Shown here: positions 26,185 through 34,066 of the stretch, piece by piece
How the letters are laid out: every line of letters begins with the position of its first letter
Numbering within the stretch: the first letter of the stretch is position 1
NCBI RefSeq assembly: GCF_003012055.1
Contig: NZ_JYGE01000002.1
Coordinates: 1 to 64,000, forward strand
Direction of reading: 5' to 3'
DNA length: 64,000 nt
From: Peptostreptococcus russellii
GTDB taxonomy: Bacteria; Bacillota; Clostridia; Peptostreptococcales; Peptostreptococcaceae
Made by a program: the position numbers and the translations under genes
Notes under the pieces: generated by a model
What the model was told of the DNA's origin: nothing
The model's database searches: none
The model's input: only the letters and a program-made list of their open reading frames with translations

Positions 26185-26331
26185 GAATTATTAAAATTAT
26201 TTATAAACTAAAATATATTATCCAAAATAGTATATAATATATTTAGAGACTAGTTACTTATAATTTTTAACTAATCTGCTAAAATTTATAAAATGAATAT
26301 ACAAGAAGATTACTTGTATTGGGGGTATGGT

Positions 26332-27228
26332 ATGTTAAGAAATTTTGATGAAGTAATAGAAAAAGTAAAAGCATTTCACGAGATGAAACGTTGTGGAGTC
26401 TGCATGGCAGATGAAGCAGCAATAGGTGGTGCTTTGGCAGGTGAAGAGTTAGAGCTTGCAAAGCCTATATTTGTAGGTCATGAAGATGAAATACGTAAGA
26501 TTTTAAAAGAAAAAGGTGCCAATAAGGACTATGAGATAATAAATGTTGAGTCTGATTCAGAAGGTGCTGAGAAGGTAGTAGAACTAGTTAGAGAAGGCAA
26601 GATAGACTTTATATTGAAGGGTCATATAGAAACTGCAGTGCTTATGAAGGCTGTTGTTGATAAAGAAAAGGGCTTGAGAACAGATAGACTTATGAGTCAT
26701 ATGTCATTTGAGCAGGTTCCTACATATCACAAATTGATTACCATTACAGATGGTGGAATGTGTATGTACCCAGATGTTGAACAAAAGCAAAAAATCATAG
26801 AAAATGCAGTTGAAATATACCATAAGTTGGGATATGAATGCCCTAAGGTAGCTTGTTTATCTGCTATAGAAAAGGTCAATCCAAAGATGCCTTCAACAGT
26901 TGATGCAGGCGAGTTAAAGGCTAGAAATCAAAGAGGAGAAATCAAGGATTGTTTAGTTGAGGGTCCAATATCTTTTGACCTTGCATATTCAAAGAGAGCG
27001 AAAGAAATTAAGGAATATGACAGTGAAGTGGCAGGAGATCCAGATATATTATTAGCTCCAGATATTCAGGCAGGAAATATATTAGATAAGACATTTAATT
27101 TTGCTGCACAAGGTAAGATGGCTGGCTTTATAGTTGGAGCCAAGTGTTTGATTCTGCTTACATCAAGAAGTGCTTCAGCTGAAGAAAAATATTTATCAAT
27201 AGCTATGGCAGCACTTGTCAACAAATAA
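26332..27228 (+). CDS. ptb: phosphate butyryltransferase
   Basis: It exchanges CoA for phosphate on a short-chain acyl-CoA to give acyl-phosphate. The chosen ATG has GGGGG about 6-11 nt upstream; a longer frame starting at 26293 adds 13 residues without support. The 298-residue product belongs to the phosphate acetyl/butyryltransferase family, with FILKGHIETAVLMKAVVDKE, ITDGGMCMYPD, VEGPISFDLAYSK, GDPDILLAPDIQAGNIL and KCLILLTSRSASAEEK. Length and the last motif separate it from Pta. It lies between iorAB and buk, which suggests that the acyl group may come from indolepyruvate-type oxidation as well as from butyryl-CoA. No butyryl-CoA synthesis genes are in the window. Confidence 0.93.
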   Translation: MLRNFDEVIEKVKAFHEMKRCGVCMADEAAIGGALAGEELELAKPIFVGHEDEIRKILKEKGANKDYEIINVESDSEGAEKVVELVREGKIDFILKGHIETAVLMKAVVDKEKGLRTDRLMSHMSFEQVPTYHKLITITDGGMCMYPDVEQKQKIIENAVEIYHKLGYECPKVACLSAIEKVNPKMPSTVDAGELKARNQRGEIKDCLVEGPISFDLAYSKRAKEIKEYDSEVAGDPDILLAPDIQAGNILDKTFNFAAQGKMAGFIVGAKCLILLTSRSASAEEKYLSIAMAALVNK

Positions 27229-27331
27229 AAAGTAATTTAGCCATGAAAATTCTTTGTTGAGAGATTTATTGAAATAAAAAAGAGATATTAAATAGAAACT
27301 GTTAAGATAAATAAAATTATAAACCTAATAA

Positions 27332-27376
27332 AGGCAGCTTTTAGATCCCCTAATTTTGTGGGGTCTGAGACTGCCT
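27332..27376 (+). other. two-part hairpin between ptb and buk
   Basis: AGGCAG (27332-27337) pairs with CTGCCT (27371-27376), and inside it AGATCCCC pairs with GGGGTCT with one bulge. A short AATTTTG follows, just before the buk ribosome binding site. It resembles an attenuator or weak internal terminator that could set the Ptb:Buk ratio. Confidence 0.6.
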
Positions 27377-27396
27377 AATTTTGAAAGGTGGTATTT

Positions 27397-28452
27397 ATGA
27401 AAATACTGATTATTAACCCAGGTTCAACCTCTACAAAGGTTGCTATATATGAAGATTTAGAAGAAAAAATTATAGAAAATATTACGATTGATGCAAGTGT
27501 ATTAAAGCAATTTGATGACTTGTATGATCAGACAGATATGAGATATAAGCAAGTGATTAAATTTTTAGATGACAATAATATAAAACTTTCTGATTTGGAT
27601 GTTATAGTATCAAGAGGTGGTATGCTTCCACCTCTACACACAGGTGCATATGTAGTTGATGATGAGTTGTGCGACATTATGAGGAATCATCCAGCTCAGA
27701 TACATGCATCGAATTTGGGAGCCCTTGTAGCCAGAATGATATCCAAAGAAGCTGATATACCAGCATATATATACGATGCTGTATCAGTTGATGAGTTATC
27801 TGATCTAGCAAGATTATCTGGGGTAAAGGAATATCCTAGAAGAAGTTTCTCTCATGCTCTTAATACTAGAGCTGTTGCAATGAAATATTGTGAGGATAAG
27901 GGATTAGATTATTATAATTCGTCTATAATAGTAGCTCATCTAGGTGGAGGAATATCTATGAATTTCCAGAAAAATGGTCATCTAGTAGATATATCATCAT
28001 CTGATGAAGGACCATTTTCTACAAATAGAGCAGGATTTTTACCGATATACAGCTGTATTACAATAGCTGATAAGGGTGGTGCCCAGGCCCTACAAAGATA
28101 TGAGGATAGCACAGGTGGACTTATATCATACTTGAACACAAATGACGCTAGAGAGGTTGAGAAGATGATTGAAGAGGGCAACGAGGAAGCCCTTATGGTC
28201 TATAAAGCTATGGCTTATCAGATAGCAAAGACGATAGGTTCATTGGCTGTAGTTGATGATGGTAAAATAGATGGAATATTATTAACTGGTGGTATGGCAT
28301 ATTCAAAGATGCTTACTCAGTGGGTTATAGATAAGGTATCTTTTATAGCTCCAGTAACTCTTTATCCAGGTGAATTTGAGATGAAGGCTCTTGCATCTGG
28401 AGGATATAGAGTGATGAAGGGTGAAGAAAAGGCAGATTATTTAAGATTGTAA
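27397..28452 (+). CDS. buk: butyrate kinase
   Basis: It converts butyryl-phosphate (or a related acyl-phosphate) and ADP to the free acid and ATP. The 351-residue protein has the ASKHA kinase fold: LIINPGSTSTKVAIYED at the start, VSRGGMLPPL, the conserved AHLGGGISM (about 186-194), SSSDEGPFSTNRAG and ILLTGGMAYS. Length and motifs match Buk rather than the 400-residue acetate kinase. The start is the ATG with AAAGGTGG 5 nt upstream; a GTG three codons earlier overlaps that site. With ptb it makes a substrate-level phosphorylation step. Isobutyrate, isovalerate or aryl-acetate are possible additional substrates given iorAB upstream. Confidence 0.94.
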   Translation: MKILIINPGSTSTKVAIYEDLEEKIIENITIDASVLKQFDDLYDQTDMRYKQVIKFLDDNNIKLSDLDVIVSRGGMLPPLHTGAYVVDDELCDIMRNHPAQIHASNLGALVARMISKEADIPAYIYDAVSVDELSDLARLSGVKEYPRRSFSHALNTRAVAMKYCEDKGLDYYNSSIIVAHLGGGISMNFQKNGHLVDISSSDEGPFSTNRAGFLPIYSCITIADKGGAQALQRYEDSTGGLISYLNTNDAREVEKMIEEGNEEALMVYKAMAYQIAKTIGSLAVVDDGKIDGILLTGGMAYSKMLTQWVIDKVSFIAPVTLYPGEFEMKALASGGYRVMKGEEKADYLRL

Positions 28453-28454
28453 TT

Positions 28455-28493
28455 AAAATACCCCCACACAGAAGTAATGTGTTGGGGTATTTT
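28455..28493 (+). terminator. terminator of the ior-ptb-buk cluster
   Basis: AAAATACCCCCACACA pairs with TGTGTTGGGGTATTTT with one mismatch around a 7-nt loop, 2 bp after the buk stop. Confidence 0.88.
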
Positions 28494-28863
28494 GTTAATC
28501 AAAGTATAAAACTATTAATAGAAAACTATATATAATACAGAGTTATAATTAAATATAATGTAGAAATATGTATATAATACAAACTATAATAAGAGTTGTG
28601 CGTACAATATAAAACTATATATTGTTTAAAACGAGAGGTCTAAAAGATTAAATGCTAGATTAAAATATATCTGAAATATAATTAGAGTAAATTATAGATA
28701 GAAAGCAATTCTTATTTTAATAAATTTATTATAAAAAGTAATCTATTGCTTGAAAAAAATATAAAAATTGGTTATTATAAGAATTGGTGAAAACGTTTTG
28801 GAAGGAGGAAGGGCAATTCCTCCCCAACTATGTAATAGATTGGGTATACTTGCCCTAATTAAT
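28494..28863 (+). promoter_or_regulatory. AT-rich leader region of the YheO-like regulator with an SD-masking hairpin
   Basis: The first 130 bp hold loose repeats of TATAATACAAACTATAAT-like sequence. At 28801-28820 the strong ribosome binding sequence GGAGGAA pairs with TTCCTCC across a 6-nt loop, and the cre-like GTGAAAACGTTTTGG (28787-28801) overlaps its edge. No ATG follows at the right distance in the regulator's frame, so either the hairpin is regulatory or the start codon is unusual. Confidence 0.4.
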
Positions 28864-29526
28864 ATGCAATTTGGAGAATATAAAGGAACAGTAAATGATT
28901 ACGAAACTTTTATGGTATTTTTAAATACTTTAGCTGTTATCATTTCAGAAATGTTTGGAAATAATTGTGAAGTGGTAATTTCAGATCTAGATAATCCTGA
29001 GAATTCCGTGCTTTCTATATATAACGGACATGTTACAGATAGAAAAGTAGGAGATCCTCTAAATACTAGATCTGGAGAGTTGATAGAAAGAAGTAAGGGC
29101 GGCTATAATATCAATTATAAGAAAGCAAATAAAAAAATAAGGAAAGAAATTAAATCTTCTACAATAGTAACAAGAGCTTTTGGAAGAAATATATCTTTTT
29201 GTATAAATTATGATTGTGATGATTTGACAGCGATCCAAAAGACATTAAAGAAATTTTTATCTATGGGGGATGAGGTATACGATGAGTACGATGCCTTTGA
29301 TAATGGGGAATTGGTAGAGCATAAGTTTATGATAGAGCTTGAAAAGATGGATAAGCCTATAGTGAATATGAATAAAAAAGATAGAATAAGTCTTATTAAA
29401 AATTTAAAAGATTCTGGTGTATTTAAGATTCAAAAAAGTGTTCCCTATATAGCAGAACAGCTAGGATTATCCAGATATACTATATATAATTATTTAAATG
29501 AAATAGAAAATAGTGACTCTGAATAA
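28864..29526 (+). CDS. YheO/DauR-like PAS and helix-turn-helix regulator
   Basis: The protein resembles the YheO/DauR family of amino-acid-responsive transcription factors. It has a PAS-like N-terminal domain with MFGNNCEVVISDLDN and SIYNGHVTDRKVGDPL, a middle variable part and a C-terminal helix-turn-helix VPYIAEQLGLSRYTIYNYLN. The start is uncertain. I use the ATG at 28864 (220 residues), which fits the family; the open frame extends to a TTG at 28768 and a later ATG is at 28912, and none has a well-placed ribosome binding site. It follows buk in the same direction but behind a terminator. It might regulate the ior-ptb-buk cluster, by position only. Confidence 0.72.
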   Translation: MQFGEYKGTVNDYETFMVFLNTLAVIISEMFGNNCEVVISDLDNPENSVLSIYNGHVTDRKVGDPLNTRSGELIERSKGGYNINYKKANKKIRKEIKSSTIVTRAFGRNISFCINYDCDDLTAIQKTLKKFLSMGDEVYDEYDAFDNGELVEHKFMIELEKMDKPIVNMNKKDRISLIKNLKDSGVFKIQKSVPYIAEQLGLSRYTIYNYLNEIENSDSE

Positions 29527-29611
29527 AAAAGATTTTAAAAAATGTTTAAAAAGTTTTTTATTGGGCAAACATATAATACAAACATAATAAATTAAAATAC
29601 TCAATCTCCCC

Positions 29612-29650
29612 AAATAAGAACCTTACCCCCTAAGGTTCTTATTTATTTTT
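29612..29650 (+). terminator. terminator 1 after the YheO-like gene
   Basis: AAATAAGAACCTTA pairs perfectly with TAAGGTTCTTATTT around CCCCC, followed by ATTTTT. Confidence 0.9.
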
Positions 29651-29676
29651 GAGAAAAAGATTTAAAAAAACATTTT

Positions 29677-29705
29677 AAATCAGCTTTTTAGCTGATTTTT
29701 TTATT
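29677..29705 (+). terminator. terminator 2, tandem to the first
   Basis: AAATCAGCT pairs with AGCTGATTT around a TTTT loop, with a run of seven T. Two terminators in series insulate the fatty acid operon from upstream transcription. Confidence 0.85.
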
Positions 29706-29868
29706 TATATAAATAAAAAAACTAAAGTAAAGATTATCTGAAAAAAGTATCTAAGAAATAGTGTCTAAGCTTCAAAACTAAAAAAACTTTATTAATAAAT
29801 AAATTGAAAAAGACTTATAAAGGTTAGATAATCTAACTTTATTTTGTATTACAAAATAAAATAAGTTG

Positions 29869-29897
29869 TTGACATATAAAAAACAGTGGACTATAAT
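29869..29897 (+). promoter_or_regulatory. consensus promoter of the fatty acid synthesis operon
   Basis: Perfect TTGACA (29869-29874) and TATAAT (29892-29897) have 17-bp spacing. Two short palindromes are upstream: GTTAGAT-A-ATCTAAC (29823-29837) and ATTTTGTA-T-TACAAAAT (29841-29857). Confidence 0.9.
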
Positions 29898-29907
29898 ATA
29901 AAAAGAT

Positions 29908-29924
29908 ACTTTGACAATCAAAAT
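29908..29924. promoter_or_regulatory. predicted FabT operator
   Basis: ACTTTGACAATCAAAAT has dyad arms TTTGA and TCAAA separated by 3 bp, matching the streptococcal FabT box ANTTTGATTATCAAATT in both arms. It covers about +4 to +20 of the predicted transcript, and a FabT-like MarR protein is coded inside the operon. Repression at this site is the simplest model. Confidence 0.65.
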
Positions 29925-29946
29925 AATAAATTGAAGAGGTAAAAAA

Positions 29947-30495
29947 ATGGAGATTGAATTTATAAAAGAATTGGCTTTAACAATGAAAGAAATAGATATA
30001 AACGAATTGGAATACAGCGAAAAAAACGGTGAAAGAATAAAACTTAAAAGAAATAATAGATTCAAGAGTGATTTTGAAGGTCAAAAAAATATAAGAGAGT
30101 ATAATGATTTAGATAATTGTCAAAGTAGTTATGAAAAAAAGGATTATACAGATAATACTATAAAAAATATTGATAATCAAAATGATGTTGAATTGGAAAG
30201 AAATGAAAAAAATAAGCAGGAAGCTAGTGAAAAATTAGAAGAAGAAAAAAATACTAGTATAAAATCAAATATGATTGGAACTTTTTATAGTAGCTCATCA
30301 CCCGGAGAAGAAAGCTTTGTAAAAGAAAATAGCAAGGTGAAAAAGGGAGATGTTATATGTATTATTGAATCTATGAAGTTGATGAATGAGATTAAGGCAC
30401 CTTTTGACTGTGAAATTTCTAAATGCTTGATTCAGGACGAAGAAATAGTAGAATTTGGTCAGGATTTGTTTGAAGTGAGGGGATTTGATGACTAG
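29947..30495 (+). CDS. accB: biotin carboxyl carrier protein of acetyl-CoA carboxylase
   Basis: AccB carries the carboxylated biotin between biotin carboxylase and carboxyltransferase. The 182-residue protein has a charged, Asn/Lys-rich central linker and a C-terminal biotinyl domain (about 105-180) with GTFYSSSSPGEESFV, the biotinylation motif ESMKLMNEI and GQDLFEV. The linker replaces the usual Pro/Ala-rich hinge, as expected in AT-rich genomes. GAAGAGG precedes the ATG. It is the first gene of the operon and overlaps accC by 8 nt. Confidence 0.94.
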   Translation: MEIEFIKELALTMKEIDINELEYSEKNGERIKLKRNNRFKSDFEGQKNIREYNDLDNCQSSYEKKDYTDNTIKNIDNQNDVELERNEKNKQEASEKLEEEKNTSIKSNMIGTFYSSSSPGEESFVKENSKVKKGDVICIIESMKLMNEIKAPFDCEISKCLIQDEEIVEFGQDLFEVRGFDD

Positions 30496-31852
30496 AAAGA
30501 TAAATAAAGTTCTAATAGCAAATAGAGGAGAAATAGCTGTAAGAATAATTAGAACTTTAAAAGATATGAATATTAAAAGTGTGGCTATATTTTCAGATGT
30601 TGATAGGGACTCTCTACATGCAAAAATGGCAGATGAATCAATATGTATTGGACCCAGAAGTGTAAATGATAGCTATCTAAACAAAATGCAGATAATAAAT
30701 GCAGCGATTGTTACAGGCGCAGATGCTATACATCCTGGATTTGGCTTTCTATCAGAAAATCCAAGCTTTGCAAAAATGTGTGAGATCTATAATATAAAAT
30801 TTATAGGACCAAGTAGTAAGGTTATGGAGTTGATGGGAAACAAAGATGCATCAAAACAAATTATGAAGTCAAAGTCTATACCTGTGGTTCCTGGATCAGA
30901 TGGGGTGGTAGAAAGTATAGATATGGCAAAAAAATTGGCAAATGACATAGCTTATCCAGTAATAATCAAGGCAAAATCTGGTGGCGGTGGAAAGGGTATG
31001 AGAGTTGTAAATTGTGAAAGAGAGCTTGAGGGATCTTTTAAATCTGCTCAGAAGGAGGCTGAAAATGCTTTTGCTGATAGGGATGTCTATATAGAAAAAT
31101 ATATAGAATCTCCAAGACATATAGAAGTTCAAATTATGGCAGATGAATTTGGAAATGTAATACACCTAGGTGCTAGAGATTGTTCTATGCAGATGAACCA
31201 TCAAAAAATAATTGAAGAAGCCCCTGCCAAATATGTTGATGAAGATACACTTAATAGTCTTTATGAAATGTCTATTAATGCTACGAAAGAGCTAGGATAT
31301 ACAAATGTAGGAACCATAGAATATCTAGTATCAAAGGATAATCAAATATATTTTATGGAGATGAATACTAGAATTCAGGTAGAGCATCCTGTAACAGAGA
31401 TGATAACTGGGATTGATATTGTAAGGGAGCAAATAAATATAGCATCTCAAAAGAAATTATCTTATAAGCAGGAAGATATAGATATTAAGGGACATGCAAT
31501 TGAATGCAGAATAAATGCTTATGATTCAGAAAATAACTTTTTACCAAGTGTTGGTAAGATAGAAGGAATTAACTTTCCAGGCGGATATGGTGTGAGAATA
31601 GATAGTGCAATCTATCAAGGTTATGAGGTGTTACCATTTTATGACTCTATGCTGGCAAAGATAATTACATTTGGAAAAGATAGAGATGAGGCAATAAGTA
31701 TAATGTTGAGAGCTTTAAGTGAGTTGGCAATAGATGGTTTAAAGACAAATATAAAATTTAATAAAGATATTATTGGAGGCAATGATTTTATATCTGGAAA
31801 TTTCTCTACATCATACTTAGAAGATAATTTTAAAAAAAGTATAGCCGAATAG
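30488..31852 (+). CDS. accC: acetyl-CoA carboxylase, biotin carboxylase subunit
   Basis: AccC carboxylates biotin on AccB with ATP and bicarbonate. The 454-residue ATP-grasp enzyme has KVLIANRGEIAVRIIRTL at the start, IHPGFGFLSENPSFA, the Gly-rich KAKSGGGGKGMR, RDCSMQMNHQKIIEEAPA, EMNTRIQVEHPVTEMITG and FLPSVGKIEG. It stops after the biotin carboxylase C-domain, so it is the single-function subunit. Of two adjacent start codons, the ATG is preferred over the TTG before it because GAGGGG has better spacing to it. It overlaps accB. Confidence 0.96.
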   Translation: MTRKINKVLIANRGEIAVRIIRTLKDMNIKSVAIFSDVDRDSLHAKMADESICIGPRSVNDSYLNKMQIINAAIVTGADAIHPGFGFLSENPSFAKMCEIYNIKFIGPSSKVMELMGNKDASKQIMKSKSIPVVPGSDGVVESIDMAKKLANDIAYPVIIKAKSGGGGKGMRVVNCERELEGSFKSAQKEAENAFADRDVYIEKYIESPRHIEVQIMADEFGNVIHLGARDCSMQMNHQKIIEEAPAKYVDEDTLNSLYEMSINATKELGYTNVGTIEYLVSKDNQIYFMEMNTRIQVEHPVTEMITGIDIVREQINIASQKKLSYKQEDIDIKGHAIECRINAYDSENNFLPSVGKIEGINFPGGYGVRIDSAIYQGYEVLPFYDSMLAKIITFGKDRDEAISIMLRALSELAIDGLKTNIKFNKDIIGGNDFISGNFSTSYLEDNFKKSIAE

Positions 31853-31881
31853 AGATTATCTAGATCATAGGAGAAGTATAG

Positions 31882-32727
31882 ATGATATTAGAACATTTTA
31901 AAAGAAAAAAATATAAAGCTGCAAACTCTATAAATATACAGGCTAATTTTGCTGTAAAATGTCCAGAGTGTGAGGGTATATTTTTTAAAAATGATATAGA
32001 CAAAAAAAATAAGATATGTCCATCATGTGGAAAGTATCTAAAAATGAGTGCAAGAGAAAGAATTGAAAGTATAGTAGATAAAGATAGCTTTACAGAGTAT
32101 TTCAAGGAAAGAAAGATAAGAGATCCACTAGAATTTCCAGAATATAAAGAAAAGCAAGCTAATTTAAGAAAAAAGCTTAAAGAAGATGAAGCTTTGATAT
32201 GTGGAGTAGCAAAGATAGATGACATTAAAGTAGTGATAGCGGTGATGGATACTAGATTTATGATGGCAAGTATGGGATCTACTGTTGGAGAAAAGATTAC
32301 TAAAAGCATAGAGTTATCTATTAAAAAGAAATATCCGCTTGTGATATTTACTGCATCAGGAGGAGCTAGAATGCAAGAGGGGATGTTTTCTTTGATGCAA
32401 ATGGCAAAGACCTCACAGGCAATAGCAAAGCATAATCAAAAGGGACTTCTCTATATTACAGTATTAACTGATCCAACTACTGGAGGGGTGAGTGCAAGCT
32501 TTGCAAGTTTAGGAGATGTAATAATTGCAGAAAAAGGAGCTTTGATAGGATTTGCAGGGCCGAGAGTGATACAACAGGTGACAGCTAGTAAACTACCTGA
32601 AGGTTTTCAAAGAGCTGAATTTCTATTGGAGCATGGCTTGGTAGATATGGTGGTTCAAAGAGAGATGATGAGAGATACAATCTCCAATATATTGAAGATA
32701 CACTCTAAGATAAAAAGGAGGGGCTAA
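31882..32727 (+). CDS. accD: acetyl-CoA carboxylase carboxyltransferase, beta subunit
   Basis: AccD with AccA transfers the carboxyl group from biotin to acetyl-CoA, giving malonyl-CoA. The N-terminal four-cysteine zinc ribbon, KCPECEGIF and ICPSCGKYLKM (about 29-52), is typical. The crotonase-type core has TASGGARMQEGMFSLMQMAK and LTDPTTGGVSASFASLGDV. Length (281 residues) is normal. ATAGGAGAAG precedes the ATG. accA begins 4 bp after the stop, supporting an equimolar complex. Confidence 0.96.
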   Translation: MILEHFKRKKYKAANSINIQANFAVKCPECEGIFFKNDIDKKNKICPSCGKYLKMSARERIESIVDKDSFTEYFKERKIRDPLEFPEYKEKQANLRKKLKEDEALICGVAKIDDIKVVIAVMDTRFMMASMGSTVGEKITKSIELSIKKKYPLVIFTASGGARMQEGMFSLMQMAKTSQAIAKHNQKGLLYITVLTDPTTGGVSASFASLGDVIIAEKGALIGFAGPRVIQQVTASKLPEGFQRAEFLLEHGLVDMVVQREMMRDTISNILKIHSKIKRRG

Positions 32728-32731
32728 TACA

Positions 32732-33472
32732 TTGGAAGCAATTGATATAGTTAGAAAGGCAAGAGATGTCAATAGGCTCAAGGCGATGGATTATATTGAG
32801 TATTTATGTGAACCATTTGTGGAGCTTCATGGTGATAGACTATTCTCAGATGATGAAGTGATAGTTGCTGGCATTGGTATGATTGAGGAATATTCTGTAA
32901 TGATAATAGGTCATCAAAAAGATCGTAACTTTGGCATGGCTAAACCTGAAGGATATAGAAAGGTTCTTAGACTGATAGAATATGCACAGAAACATAAAAT
33001 GCCTGTAATTACTCTAATAGATACGCCTGGTGCTGATTGTGGTATTGAAGCAGAACAAAGAGGACAGTCAAGTGCAATAGCAAATTGTATATGCAATTTC
33101 TCGCAACTAAAAATACCGACTCTATCAATAGTAATAGGAGAAGCTGGAAGCGGTGGAGCCCTTGCACTTGGAGTTACAGATGAGATATGGATGCTAGAAA
33201 ATGGTGTGTATTCTATCTTATCACCTGAAGGATTTGCGAGTATTTTATGGAGAGATACTAATAGAAAAGATGAAGCAGCAAAACTTATGAGATTGACAAG
33301 TAAGGAACTTATGGAAGATGGTTTTGTAGATAAAATAATAAAAGAAGATGGTGGAGAATTATATCATCTTAAAAATGAAGTTTTAAAATTCCTCGAGAAA
33401 AACTATTTACTTTCTACGGATAAAATTCTAAAGAAAAGACATAATAAATATAGGAAAATACTCGGGGGATAG
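32732..33472 (+). CDS. accA: acetyl-CoA carboxylase carboxyltransferase, alpha subunit (short)
   Basis: It is the partner of AccD. The TTG start has AGGAGGGG 8 nt upstream and no better codon nearby. The 246-residue chain has VMIIGHQKDRNFGMAKPEGY, LIDTPGADCGIEAEQRGQS, VIGEAGSGGALALGV and the SPEGFASILWRD segment. Compared with the roughly 319-residue E. coli protein it lacks about 50 N-terminal residues and a short loop after HQK. The active-site glycine-rich loops are kept, so it should work; short AccA proteins are usual in clostridia. Confidence 0.94.
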   Translation: MEAIDIVRKARDVNRLKAMDYIEYLCEPFVELHGDRLFSDDEVIVAGIGMIEEYSVMIIGHQKDRNFGMAKPEGYRKVLRLIEYAQKHKMPVITLIDTPGADCGIEAEQRGQSSAIANCICNFSQLKIPTLSIVIGEAGSGGALALGVTDEIWMLENGVYSILSPEGFASILWRDTNRKDEAAKLMRLTSKELMEDGFVDKIIKEDGGELYHLKNEVLKFLEKNYLLSTDKILKKRHNKYRKILGG

Positions 33473-33473
33473 T

Positions 33474-33494
33474 ATGAAAGAATTGAGTGCATGA
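33474..33494 (+). other. six-codon leader frame overlapping the fabT start
   Basis: CGGGGGAT lies 4 nt before an ATG that opens MKELSA and a TGA. The stop overlaps the fabT ATG as ATGA. fabT has no other ribosome binding site at a good distance, so ribosomes finishing this mini-frame may restart on fabT. This is a reading of the sequence without direct support. Confidence 0.35.
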
Positions 33495-34066
33495 AAACTA
33501 TGGAAGAGACAAACAAAAAAATAATTAATAAAAATTCTATGGAAGATAGTAGTGATGATAGGTTTGAAAAGAACAATAAATCTCTAAACTCTGTGGAGGA
33601 GTTGGACTATGATGATACAAGAAAGATTATAAATGATATCATAGTAGATTTATTTAAAAATATACTGATGATTGAAGAAACATCATTGAAATCAAGAGGG
33701 ATAAAAGATTTATCTCTTACAGAAGTACATGCAATAGAGGCAGTTGGAAATAATGGTGGAAAGAGAATGTCAAAGCTTGCTAGTGATCTAGGTATATCAT
33801 TGGGAACTTTGACTAGCACTATGGATAAGTTAGAAAAGAAGAATTATGCCCAAAGAATAAGAAGTGAAAAAGATAAAAGGGTAGTAATTGCAAGGCTTAC
33901 TAATAAGGGTGAGCTGGTATATAAAATTCATAGAAATTTTCATGATGAGATGATTGAAAATTTGATGATAGATTTAAAATTAAAAGAAGATAAGGATTTG
34001 ATACATATATTAAAAAATATAAATAAATTCTTACTAAAAGAATATGGAGGTAACAATGTCTATTAG
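33491..34066 (+). CDS. fabT: FabT-like MarR family repressor of fatty acid synthesis
   Basis: The protein has a winged-helix MarR domain from about residue 45, with ILMIEETSLKSRGIKDLSLTEVHAIEAVG, the recognition region MSKLASDLGISLGTLTSTMDKLEKK and the wing RIRSEKDKRVVIARLT. The segment KDLSLTEVHAIEA is characteristic of FabT, which in streptococci represses fab genes with acyl-ACP as co-repressor. The N-terminal 44 residues are a charged extension not present in typical FabT (about 145 residues), so the true start could be later, although no in-frame start there has a ribosome binding site. It lies inside the operon, between accA and fabH, and probably controls it through the operator at 29908. 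Confidence 0.88.
   Translation: MKTMEETNKKIINKNSMEDSSDDRFEKNNKSLNSVEELDYDDTRKIINDIIVDLFKNILMIEETSLKSRGIKDLSLTEVHAIEAVGNNGGKRMSKLASDLGISLGTLTSTMDKLEKKNYAQRIRSEKDKRVVIARLTNKGELVYKIHRNFHDEMIENLMIDLKLKEDKDLIHILKNINKFLLKEYGGNNVY

Noticed and set aside
28787-28801. cre site GTGAAAACGTTTTGG as a strong CcpA target.
   Set aside because: The match is fair, but it overlaps the Shine-Dalgarno hairpin and no promoter is defined around it, so I list it only as part of the leader.
32732-33472. AccA as a truncated, broken gene.
   Set aside because: The N-terminal shortening leaves the catalytic core intact, the TTG has a strong ribosome binding site, and short AccA is usual in this lineage.
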